From Raphanus sativus (Eukaryota; Streptophyta; Magnoliopsida; Brassicales; Brassicaceae), in assembly GCF_000801105.2 (NCBI RefSeq), contig NC_079517.1, positions 14,384,001-14,448,000 of the forward strand: a stretch of 64,000 nucleotides of DNA, read 5' to 3'. A model generated the notes under the pieces. That model saw only the letters and a list, made by a program, of their open reading frames with translations. It was not told where the DNA came from and ran no database searches. This document shows, one piece after another, positions 44,639 through 55,201 of the stretch (position 1 is its first letter; every line of letters begins with the position of its first letter). Made by a program: the position numbers and the translations under genes.

Positions 44639-46244
44639 ATGACGTCAGGGACGAGAATGCCGACATGGAGGGAGAGAGAGAACAACAAGAGGAGAGAGAG
44701 ACGGAGGAGAGCAATAGCGGCGAAGATCTTCACCGGGTTGAGAATGTACGGGAACTACGAGCTTCCCAAGCATTGTGACAACAATGAAGTGCTTAAAGCA
44801 CTTTGCAACGAGGCTGGCTGGACCGTCGAACCCGATGGCACTACTTACCGCAAGGTTTGGATCTTACTTTTGTCTTGTCGGAACATGAATGAATATGTTA
44901 AGACATCGAAAACTAACATGCGCCGGAGAGGGCGAGCCTACCTTCCCGTGAATTTCTAGGCTTCTAGCTCGGTAGTAGGTAGGGTTGCTAACGTGTACCT
45001 CGCTTCGGGTAAGCTAGCGTTGGAGGATCGTTTAGTCAAACGTTTTGATTCTTTCTATGTGACTTCTTATAATGCGTTTATTTGAAAGTAGATTCTCTCT
45101 ATGTCACACTTTCACTTGTATGATTAATGTTGGGAACAGACGAGTCTATTCTCTAGAAAATATATATAAAAATTCACAGTGCACAGAGTTCAAAGTGTAC
45201 CGTTCTGATCTGTAGATTTTCTTGGAAAAGCATGTGGGCACTTTTGCTTAACTGTCTCAAGTTTATACTCAGGTTTCTAAGAATCCGAGTCCAATGACAG
45301 ATAATCTATGGGGTCAGGTGCCTCCGTGGCTCAAGTCTATACTGAACTATTTAGACCTAGCTGACGTGCAAAGCAACTAACTCGCTGTTTTGACACTGAC
45401 ACAATCAAAACTACTAGTTCAGTTCATTTCTAGGTTTTATCATTAAGACATTTAACACAGTAATTAACTTTATGATCTCCTTCTGATCAGTTGTGTTTGA
45501 TCTGTTTTTCAGGGATGTAGTAGACCAATAGAGCGTATGGACATAGGTGGCGGTTCAGCAACCGCGAGTCCTTGCTCTTCCTATCAGCCAAGCACGTGTG
45601 CTTCTTACAACCCTAGTCCAGGCTCCTCTAACTTCATGAGCCCATCTTCTTCTTCTTTCGCTAATCTCACCTTTGGAGATGGCCACCAATCACTCATGCC
45701 ATGGCTAAAACACCTCTCAACAACAACGTCATCCTCATCAGCTTCTTCATCATCAAGACTCCCTAACTACCTCTACATCCCTGGAGGCTCCATAAGCGCT
45801 CCTGTTACCCCTCCTTTTAGCTCTCCCACAGCTAGTACCCTGACCATGAACCCTTTCTTTGTCTCTTCAACACCGCCCAGTCCCACAAGGCAGACCATAC
45901 CTGAATCTGAATGGTTCTCAGGGATTGAACTCGCGCAGAGCGTTCCAGCTTCACCAACGTTCAGCCTCGTCTCACAAACCCCTTTTGGATTCAAAGAGGC
46001 AGCAGGGAGAGGTGGATCAAGGATGTGGACACCAGGTCAAAGCGGGACTTGTTCACCGGCTATTATTACTCCTGGTGCTGATCAGACATCAGATGTTCCA
46101 ATGTCTGAAGCTGCGACTCCTCCAGAGTTTGTGTTTGGTAGTAACACAAACGGGTTAGTGAAAGCATGGGAAGGAGAGAGGATACACGTAGAGAGTGGCT
46201 CAGATGATCTCGAGCTTACTCTTGGAAACTCAAGCACCAGGTAA
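44639..46244 (+). CDS. BEH4: BES1/BZR1 homolog 4 (BEH4), brassinosteroid-response transcription factor
   Basis: Two exons, 44639-44854 and 45513-46244, encode 315 residues. The start is [10 protein letters not shown]; an ATG one codon earlier also exists. The N-terminal DNA-binding domain ([20 protein letters not shown], then [20 protein letters not shown]) is complete and crosses the intron after TTYRK. A Ser-rich stretch and many S/T-x3-S/T sites, the BIN2-kinase type, follow. The middle is Pro/Ser-rich ([20 protein letters not shown]). The C-terminus DDLELTLG contains an EAR-like LxLxL at 305-309. Family members repress or activate genes in the brassinosteroid response. It is slightly shorter than my recollection of Arabidopsis BEH4 (At1g78700), mainly in the middle. 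It is intact. Confidence 0.93.
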
Positions 46245-46735
46245 TTGGAAAACCGGTCCAACCAAACCAGTCTCAGTATGTCCCTTCAATTAAAATATAA
46301 TTTATTTTCCCAGAATATAAGGCTCAAATTGAAACACGCTTTGAATATTCGTTTATTTGTTACCCTTGTGGCTGTATTCTTTCCCCTTTGTGTTCCCGAT
46401 CCACTCGGGTAACCAGCTAACCTAAAACCAGGTTTAGATGGATCTAGTCAGATTATGTTTCATATCATCACCATTCGTCCAATAGGGGTTTGCAGGTGAA
46501 TAGCAGCCTCAATCTCTGTTTATAAAACGGCTACATATTTCATTTTCTGGCATGGGCTAGCTTCTTTTGCTTCTTCTTGGTACTCTTTAAGGCTCTTTCT
46601 TTTTGTAATACAGAGGAATGTGGCTGACAGAAAGCGTGTACATATGATGAGCGATAACCATCACATGCATGTACACGAAGAAACAAAGCTTCGGGCAATT
46701 CACGTGAATACAACTGAGAAATGGATATTATCCAG
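46245..46735. other. BEH4 3' flank
   Basis: This is the likely BEH4 3' UTR and spacer. No other gene is seen. Confidence 0.4.
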
Positions 46736-47674
46736 TTAACAATCCAACACGTTTACTCTCCATTTTTTTGCCTCAATTCTTTTCGCCTCTATTACTTCCA
46801 CCACTTTCCTTCTCTGCCATTCCTCAGAGTCCTCTTGAGCTTTCTTTAAAAGACTCCCAGCCTCATATTCCTTTCCTTTGAATAGCAACTCATTTCTGTT
46901 TTTCCAAAGATGCCACAACAGCCATGGGACTATGTCTGCTTGGTACATCATCTCTCGGGTATGCTTTTCTGGATATTTAGCACATGATATACATAGGAAT
47001 ATATGGACTGCATCATAATACCTTTAGGAAGTGCTGGTATTGGAGAGAGAACCCACATCAGTCTAGCAAATGGGCACTGAAATAGCACATGATTGACCGT
47101 TTCTGATTCATTACCACATCTGAGGCATCCTGCATCTTTTGATATATGCTTGCGCACCATATTCCCTACGACTGAACCGAGTTACCTATGCATCGCCATA
47201 GGAAGTGGTGGATCTTTGGGCTCGTCACTCGTGTCAGTGCTCCAGGCCAGATGGTAGAGGTGATCTAAGATTGGTTGATCTTCTTCTACTGATGATAATC
47301 TGTTAAGTATATTCATCTGAACCCAACAGTCTGACTTCACAGTATATGCACCTGCCTTGTTGTAGTCCCAAATGTAGACATCTTTACTGTTATGTCCTCA
47401 GGTTCGAATCTTCATGATTCTGTGCACTTCTTTCTCTGGGAAGATTTGGTTCAATACTTCCAGATTCCATTATTTTCCTTGATTTATCAGCAAATCTCGA
47501 ACTTTCAGGTTGTGGGAAAGGGCCATACCTCGAGTTTTCTCTGTTCCATCTCACCATTTTGGCTCTCCTGGCCGGTTGCTGATCGATCCATAAGTCTTGA
47601 AAGACTTTAGTGTTTTCTCCATTGCCTATTACCACCCTAGCTCCCTGCTCTGTTGCAGCTGTCTTGTTTTCCAT
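46736..47674 (-). mobile_element. LINE remnant (zf-RVT region), minus strand
   Basis: Minus-strand frames read as a LINE C-terminal region. From 47674: ARVVIGNGENTKVFQDLWID. At 47160: DAGCLRCGNESETVNHVLFQ and CPFARLMW, the zinc-binding C-x2-C-x7-H-x4-C of zf-RVT. From 46951: DIVPWLLWHLWKNRNELLFK. Stops and frameshifts lie between them. It ends at 46736 without an RNase H domain. It lies tail to tail with BEH4. Confidence 0.8.
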
Positions 47675-48404
47675 GTTTCTAAATACTCAACAACTAAATG
47701 TTTTTGTCCTGGACATTATCAAAAAAAAAGTTATCTAACATCACTTGTTTTGTATTTGTGTATCAACTATAAATGGTGTAAAATAATTTTTCACCAATTA
47801 AGTAAATGACTTTGAAAATTGTGATGTAAATAATTTACATCATTTCACTAATAATGATGTAAAAATATTAAATACTTTCATCAATTAGTATAAATGATGT
47901 CAATATCTATCGGTCACTAAAAATGATGCTAATAATCATATCAATTTTTAAATGATGTTGTTATTTTCATCAATTAGAAATAATTCATTTTAATTATTTA
48001 TTAATAAATGTAAAAATAAAATCTAATTTTTAAAATTTATTTAAATTATTATATCATTTAAATTATTACTTTAAATAATTTTATATTATTAACGTACAAA
48101 CATATATTTATACTTTGTCTAAGTAACTATGAAGATTTTTTTCATTAGAAATGCTCTACTGTTTTAATAGATTTCTCGAAGTAAGTTTTTGTTTGTCATC
48201 AGTTTCTCTAAGTAAGTTAAAATTCCCAATTAACCATATGAAAAGAAATTATATACCCTATATGAAAGTTTGTTTAGTTGTTGTCCCAATCCAACCTAGA
48301 TTTGAGTATATCCGAAAGACTGAATAGTTTGAAATTAAGCTTTGACTATACAGTTGCAGTTTTCGTTAACTAAGAGATAAGCCTACACCATTTTTTGAGA
48401 AATA
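47675..48404. other. AT-rich spacer
   Basis: No gene is seen. Around 47810-47990 short repeats of the type AATGATGTAAAT and ATCAATTAG recur. Confidence 0.4.
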
Positions 48405-50853
48405 CACTACAAAAAAAAATAGTATTGATAGCAGGAAAAAACCGCTATCATATATCATAGATAGCGTATTATGAACCGGTATGTCTACCCCAGCTATAAT
48501 AGGTTTTCCGTCTACGATAGCAGTTTTCTAAAGCTATTACATCGGAAAGCTATGATAGCGTTGTTTTTACTATTTGCTATTACAGGTTTTTATTATTTTT
48601 ATTTATATTTTAAAATTATTAATTAAATTTAATATAATAAAAATATATAATCGATTTTTAACATAATAACTGGTTTGATATTAAAATTGGTTTATTAAGT
48701 AAATCTTGGTTTACAAATAATATCGGTTTAGAAATCTAAATCTAAAACTTAACCTTAAAAAAAATTAACCCTACAGAATAGACTCTACGCCGTCAACGAT
48801 TTCTTCTTCTTCTTCTACTTCATCGTCTTCACCGTCAAGCTCTTCTCCTCCACCACCATCAGCTAATCCTCTGGTGCTTCTCATCTATCTCTCCTCCCTC
48901 GTCTCTGAACAAACTCTAGCTCATCTCTTCTCTCTCGCTAGACTCCAACTAACGACCCACTGCTTCTGCTACCCTCCTACTCTTCTTCCTTGTCCACCTT
49001 CCTGTAACAAGAACAACAGATAAAAAAATCAAACCACAGAGAAAGAGAGTGAGAGACAGTGAGAGGTGACCTGTGGTGGTGGCTCCAGCCGCCTTGAGCC
49101 CTTACGCCTCCAGCCGGATCCTTTCGTGAACTGCCCGCCTCCTTCCTCCTCCGGCCCCACCTTTGACGACGGAGCGAGCTCGAGACGGTGACAACAGAGT
49201 GAGCTCGAGACGACGACCGGGAGAGACTTGATGCCGGTGACTATGGGGCGTGCTCCAGACCAGGATGACGGCGACGGTGGTGGTGGGTTGTGATGAGCAT
49301 AATGGCTCCAGGGAGAGAAAAGGAGATGGATGAGGGTTGGTGGTGACAGATGAGTTTTCACGTTTCAAATAATTGAAGATACCAGAGAGAGATAGAGAGA
49401 AAGAAGGAAGATGAAACACAATGTTTTTTTTTGTGAATCTGAAAAGAGACGAGAGAGAGAGCGAGAGGGAAGAAGCACAATGAATCTGGACCGTTCAAAA
49501 AAATTAAATCAATGGTCAATATTAGCTATCCTCACCCTTCTATTTGATTGGTCAATTTATGCTCACCAATCAGATTTTTAAAGCTATTTCATTTTCTTTT
49601 TTAATGCTATTGTTCCCTATTCTATTTTGTGTTTTAATATATAAAATAATTATAATATAGTTTCGTAAACAAAAAAAAACATTTTGAGAAAACATCAAAA
49701 TTTTATAATTTACAATATAAAATTTTTAGATTTAAATTTATAACTTTAGTTAAACTTTGATATTGATATTTAGGTATAAAATAGAGTTTAGGGTTTAAGA
49801 TATATAGCATTGTCTTTAAGTTTAAATTTGAAATTAAAATTCAGAGTTAGAATAAAATAAATGAAGCTAAGGGTTTAAGAAATAGAGTTTTGGTGCTTAA
49901 TTTAAAGTAGAATAAATTGTGTACAACTATAAAGTAGTTATACTATTGAACAAAATTTAAGATTAATATTTATGTTAGAGTGTTTTGAGTAAAAAATTGT
50001 TTTTGTTATAATTTTGTATTACTTTGAAAATTTGAGTGTAGGTATATTTTTTAAGATTTAAGTAGATAATATTAGATTTTGAAGTTTAATTTATGAATAA
50101 ATATATGGGGTTTAGAGTAAGGGTAAGATTTGAGTTTTTTAAGAAAACAAATTGATAGTTTGTATTAAGGTTTGGTGTTTAAGTTTGAAAATAGTAGATT
50201 GATATTTGGATGTAAAATTTAGACATAGAATTTGAAGTGTAATTTTAAGGGTTGATTTTAAGACTTTTATATCAAACTTTGAAAATAACTCAATTTTGAA
50301 TTTAATTTAATATTTTAACTAGAGTATGAACAGTAGGAGTATTGAATACAATATGTTAGTGTATATTTATGATTTGGAGTATAAGGTTTATGTATAGAGT
50401 TTAGGGTATAGAATTTAATTAAAGATTTAAGGGTTGTGTTTTGAAAGGCAAAGATTAAGATCAAAAGAAACAACTTTGTGTTTAAGTTTATAGTTTCAGG
50501 TTATGGTATGAAAGATTAGAGTTTAAAGGTTTATGTGTTTAGAGTTTGGGGTTTAAAACATGTTTAGTGTATGAGACTCTAAAGATTGAAGATTGATTTT
50601 TTCATAGCAGGTCTCAAAACAATGCTATCATAATATGCTATCGAAAAATATAAAAAATTATATTTTGCCAAGTTTCTAATTTCCACTTTAATATTGGCAG
50701 TATTAATAATCTTTTATTTCCGCTCACTAATTTTACATGATAGCATTAATAAACTGCTATCGATACAAACTCAATTTTCTTTTTGATTTTTCATAACAGT
50801 TCGAAAAACAATGCTATCATAATGTGCTATCAATACTACTTTTTCTTGTAGTG
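48405..50853. mobile_element. CACTA (En/Spm) non-autonomous transposon
   Basis: The ends are CACTACAAAAAAAAATAGTA and the complement of CACTACAAGAAAAAGTAGTA, continuing with TTGATAGC on both sides. A 3-bp target duplication ATA flanks it (48402-48404 and 50854-50856). Subterminal repeats of TGATAGC and GCTATCATA are dense in both ends, as expected for transposase binding. Length is 2449 bp and no transposase is visible. The interior at 48780-49480 is unusually GC- and pyrimidine-rich, with repeats like TCTTCTTCTTC and open minus-strand frames (49419-49029) without recognisable homology. The right part (49600-50600) is AT-rich with GTTTAGGGTTTA-like stretches. Confidence 0.85.
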
Positions 50854-51129
50854 ATATATGCCTACTTGTTGCTCAAAAAAAATATGCCTACTCTTCCAAT
50901 TTATCGTATTGACTGATATTCCCCTATGGCAATAAATCTCGTATATTTCATATTTTAAACTTCAAAAATTTCAGCATAAAGTATTCAACAAAAGGTTATT
51001 ACTTACCCAAATCATAGATATTTTGTACCCAAAAGAAAAGATATTTGGCTATTTATGTAGTAGCCACACCATGCGCGTACGAGCACTAGTTAAATACTAA
51101 TATCATGTTACATTGTTTCTTCTAATCAT
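50762..51129. repeat. Tandemly duplicated unit: CACTA end plus TBL42 proximal promoter, copy 1
   Basis: This 368-bp unit comprises the last 92 bp of the CACTA element and the next about 276 bp (from ATATATGCCTACTTGTTG to GTTTCTTCTAATCAT). The same unit recurs from 51130, split by two inserted elements, with its second part at 52751-53030 directly before TBL42. The copies differ by scattered substitutions only. Confidence 0.8.
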
Positions 51130-51214
51130 GATACAAACTCAATTTTCTTTTTGATTTTTCATAGCAGTTCGAAAAACAATGCTATGATAATGTGCTATCA
51201 ATACTACTTTTTCT

Positions 51215-52020
51215 GAACAATACTTGGGTTCACCCCTGAGGTGAACTTATGAATTCACATCTTTCCTTATTTCAATTATATTGCCATAAATATTAATGTC
51301 ACATAAATAAATAAATTATAAATTACAAAAAAATAAACTTTAAATCATAAACTCTAAATTCGAACCCTAAACCCAAATATTAGATTTTTAATTTTAAACC
51401 ATACCATAAACCCAAACCTATACCCTAAACCCAAACCTATACCCTAAATCTTAAATCTAAATTTAAATCCTAAACCCTAAACTCAAACCATAAACCCTAA
51501 ACCCAAACTCTAAACCCTAAACCCAAACTCTAAACGCTAAATCCTAAACCTTAAACCCAAAATGTAAATCATAAACCCAAATTTTTCAAATACCTTTGGG
51601 TTAATGATCATCAAATGTATTTTCAAATACATTTTAGTGTATAGAGTTCGGGTTTATGGTTTACAGTTTGGGTTTAAGGTTTAGGATTTAGGGTTTAGAG
51701 TTTGGGTTTAGGGTTTAGAGTTTGGGTTTAGGGTTTATGGTTTTGGTTTAGGGTCTAGAATTTAAATTTAGATTTAGGATTTAGGGTATATAGTTTGGGT
51801 TTAGGGTATAGGTTTGGATTTAGGGTTTAGGGTTTGGTTTAAAATTTAAAATCTAAAATTTGGATTTAGAATTTGAATTTAGAGTTTATGATTTAAAATT
51901 TACTTTTTTGTAATTTATAATTTATATATAATGTGATATTAATGTTTATAGCAATTTGATTGAAATAAGGAAAGATGTGAATTTATAAGTTCACCCCAGG
52001 GGTGAACCTAAGTATTGTTC
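51215..52020. mobile_element. Fold-back MITE A with inverted telomere-like repeats
   Basis: The 806 bp form two complementary arms of nearly 400 bp. The left starts GAACAATACTTGGGTTCACC and the right is the complement of GAACAATACTTAGGTTCACC. The arms carry degenerate arrays of CCCTAAA/AAACCCAAAC on the left and TTTAGGGTTTAGAG on the right. TTTTTCT stands at both sides (51208-51214 and 52022-52028), a likely target duplication. There is no coding content. Confidence 0.72.
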
Positions 52021-52030
52021 ATTTTTCTTG

Positions 52031-52736
52031 GACTTATTCTTGGGTTCACCCCTAGAGTGAACCTAGAGGTTCACCCAACCAATAGGAATCACTCATTTCA
52101 CAATTGATATCTTTTAAATAAGGAAACAAAATATTATCAAGTTATATTATGTTTTTAAAATAAAAATGTTAAAAATAAATAAAAATAGTAATATATGCAA
52201 AAAAATTAAAAATATTTTAAGTCCGTCATCAAAACACTAAGCCTAAACTCTAAAATTTAAATTAAAAACATTAAACATTAAATCTTAAAAATACCAAATT
52301 CTTAATCCTAAAAAAAAGTTTAGGATATTAGAGTTTAGGATTTAGGGTTTAATATTTCGATGACGGCGTTAAAATATTTATATTTTTTTGCATATACTAG
52401 AGTTTAGGATTTAGAGTTTAAGATTATCCAAGGGTTTAGCATATACCCAAGGGTTTAGGGTATACCCAAGGGTTTAGGGTATATCCAAGGGTTTAGGGTT
52501 TATGATTTAGGGTTTAGGGTTTATTTTATTCTTTGAAAATGTTAAAATATATTTTTTAAATTACTTTTTGTAACTACTATTATTTATATTTGTTTTTATT
52601 TTATTTATTTTAAAACATAAAATAACTTGACAATATTTTGTTTCCTTATTTAAAAGATATCAATTGTGAAATGAGTGATTTCTATTGGTTGGATGAACCT
52701 CTATGTTCACTCTAGGGGTGAACCCAAGAATAACTC
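52031..52736. mobile_element. MITE B, Mutator-like, with 9-bp target duplication
   Basis: The termini are GACTTATTCTTGGGTTCACC and the complement of GAGTTATTCTTGGGTTCACC, followed by a longer inverted repeat. TTTTTCTTG flanks it perfectly at 52022-52030 and 52737-52745; nine bases suggest a Mutator-type element. Inside, CCAAGGGTTTAGGGTAT-like units are repeated about four times at 52428-52500. The inner GGGTTCACCCC is shared with MITE A, so the two may be related. Confidence 0.72.
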
Positions 52737-52750
52737 TTTTTCTTGTAGTG

Positions 52751-53034
52751 ATATATGCCTACTTGTTGCTCAAAAAAAAATATGCCTACTCTTCCAATTT
52801 ATCGTATTGACTGATATTCCCCTATGGCAATAAATCTCGTATATTTCATATTTTAAACTTCAAAATTTTCAGAATAAAGTATTCAACAAAAGGTTATTAC
52901 TTACCCAAATCATAGATATTTTGTACCCAAAAGAAAAGATATTTGGCTATTTATGTAGTAGCCACACCATGCGCGTAGGAGAACTAGTTATATACTAATA
53001 TCATGTTACATTGTTTCTTCTAATTAGAAAAAAA
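52751..53034 (+). promoter_or_regulatory. TBL42 proximal promoter and 5' UTR (duplicated unit, copy 2)
   Basis: This is the only original-looking sequence left between TBL42 and the inserted elements. It repeats 50854-51129. No clear TATA box is seen close to the ATG; TATTTATGTA at about 52947 and TATATACTAATA at 52989 are candidates. Confidence 0.4.
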
Positions 53035-54743
53035 ATGAGAAAGAAAATGGATTTCCATCAGGTCATACTTCTCCTTCTTCTTGTTTTTCTTGTTGACATA
53101 TCAGATCGCAATGTAAAAGCTAATGCTAATCACAACGCAACTGGTTACCAGAATGGGACATCAAAGTGTAACATTTACGAAGGGGCTTGGATTTATGACA
53201 AATCTTCTGGTCCTCTTTATGGAACATCGTCTTGTCCGTTTATCGGACTAGATTGCGAAAAGTTTGGTCGGCCGGACAATAAGTACCTCCAGTACCGGTG
53301 GAAACCGACCGGATGCGACATCCCAAGGTGATAATCACTTTCAGTTATATTATCAAATGATACTTTTAATTTCTGAAAAACCTATAGACGATGATCATGA
53401 TAGGAGATTATTGACTAAATAGATGTTAAAACGCCGTCTATAAAAATCATTTTAGAAAATCGTTTGGTTTATGATCCATTTTCGACAAAAATACATATGT
53501 GCGTATTCGAGTTGTAAAAGACATATATATTCGAGATAATTTTTAGAACACTGATTTGTAGTTAAGAGAGTTGTTATTTTGTGAATTCTAAATAACTTTA
53601 TAGGGATGAAATCTGACTTTTTTTTCTTTTGAAATCTGATTTACGTTTGGGTATTTGCGGAAATATTACGTGGTAGTTTCAACGGACTAGATTTCCTGAC
53701 GAGATTCAAAGGGAAGAAAATACTGTTTGTGGGAGATTCACTAAGCAACAATATGTGGTTGTCGCTAAGTTGCATGCTTCACGCGGCCGTTCATAACGTT
53801 ACTTATAATTTCAAGCTCGATAAGCTCTTCTCTACGTTTACCATTCCGGTACGTAATTCAACCGGTTTATTCCTGGTTATTGGATTTGGTTAACTAGAAC
53901 AATTAATTTATTATTACATAAAATTTCTTATAGGAATATGGAATATCTGTAAATTTCCTGAAGAATGGGTTCCTGGTGGATGTGGTAGGGGACAAAACAA
54001 GAGGATTGATATTGAAGCTGGATTCGATCAGTACCGGAAACATGTGGTTGGGTTCAGATGTTGTTATCTTCAACACTTTCCACTGGTGGGGTCACAGAGG
54101 TCGTGCTAAGACGTAAACACTAACTAAACAACGATCTTGTATTCAGTTAATCACATCATATATCTTAATCTAATGATGATAATATGATGTAGCTGGGGCT
54201 ATTTTCAAGTGGGAGACAAGATAGTGAAAGAGATGAATAGAATGGAAGCTTTCAAGATTGCTTTAACAACTTGGGCTAAGTGGGTTGATCAGAACATTGA
54301 TCCTTCAAAAACTAGGGTTTTCTATCAAGGCGTTTCTCCTGTTCATCAAAAGTTAGTCTATATAGCTATCTCTCTAATAATCATTAATTAACTAATTAGT
54401 TTATTGAGATACTTATTGTGTTCTTTTGCCATGCTTAATTTGAAGTGGGACTGAATGGGGTGAACCTGGGAAGAGTTGCTTGGGAGAGACGGAGCCAGTG
54501 AAAGGATCAAATTACCCCCACACAAACGAAGGGGAGGATATAGTGAAAAGTGTGATCCGAGGGATGGCTAAACCGGTGAGTCTCCTAGACGTGACGGCTA
54601 TGACGGAGATGAGAAAGGATGGTCACCCTTCGATCTATGCCGGTGGAGGCAGTAGCTTAAACGACTGTAGCCATTGGTGCATCCCTGGAGTCCCAGATAT
54701 ATGGAACCAGCTTCTCTATACCTCTCTTCTCGGCAATGTTTAG
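53035..54743 (+). CDS. TBL42: Trichome birefringence-like protein, TBL42 type
   Basis: Five exons, 53035-53327, 53677-53848, 53934-54112, 54193-54351 and 54446-54743, encode 366 residues; a second ATG lies four codons in. An N-terminal hydrophobic segment ([13 protein letters not shown], about 10-22) acts as signal anchor. The TBL/PMR5N domain runs from [19 protein letters not shown]. The GDS motif is at 117-119 ([12 protein letters not shown]) and the DxxH motif at 341-344 (NDCSHWC); together these give the esterase-like catalytic residues. TBL proteins are Golgi enzymes that O-acetylate wall polysaccharides; the polymer used by this member is not clear. BEH4 lies upstream, as in Arabidopsis (At1g78700/At1g78710). 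It is intact, but with a heavily rebuilt promoter. Confidence 0.92.
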
Positions 54744-55201
54744 TGTTGTCTTGGATGTCTATTAAAAGAGAAAAAAGTATTATTCCGGAAAAATAAAAGT
54801 TTTCATGTTTCAGATTTCTCTTTTCATTATTATTTTCATATTTGGGTGCTAAAGGAAAAAAGAGTAACTATATAACTGTAGTAAAATATAATTCTTTTAC
54901 AAACTTCAACACTTCAATGTCATCATAAACTAAGAAGAAAGCCAATATAGAATGATACTGCAGATTTGACTCCTAAATATGATTAATGTCTTACGAAATT
55001 CAACACTTCAAATGTCATCATAAAATAAGAAGAAACAAATAGTTCATATTAACTTGAGTAATTAAAAACTCTGATTATCGATGGAATAAGTACAGATGGT
55101 AAATATAACCAAATGCTTAAAAAGAAAACTTGCACATCATTAAACGGTGAAATATTACAAACTCACGTTGTTCTTGGTGAATTAACAACGCTGAGAACAA
55201 A
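54744..55201. other. Convergent 3' flanks of TBL42 and the first lectin gene
   Basis: This holds the two 3' UTRs. A phrase like ACTTCAA(A)TGTCATCATAAA(A/C)TAAGAAGAAA is repeated at 54912 and 55006. No gene is seen. Confidence 0.45.

Noticed and set aside
49029..49419. Minus-strand ORFs in the CACTA interior as genes
   Set aside because: They are proline/serine-rich low-complexity translations of pyrimidine-rich DNA with no domain.
51340..51880. An interstitial telomere or chromosome-fusion scar
   Set aside because: The TTTAGGG-like units are degenerate and arranged as inverted arms of a fold-back element with its own ends and flanking duplication.
53011..53034. TBL42 start further upstream at a TTG codon (53011)
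   Set aside because: It is not an ATG; the first in-frame ATG is 53035.
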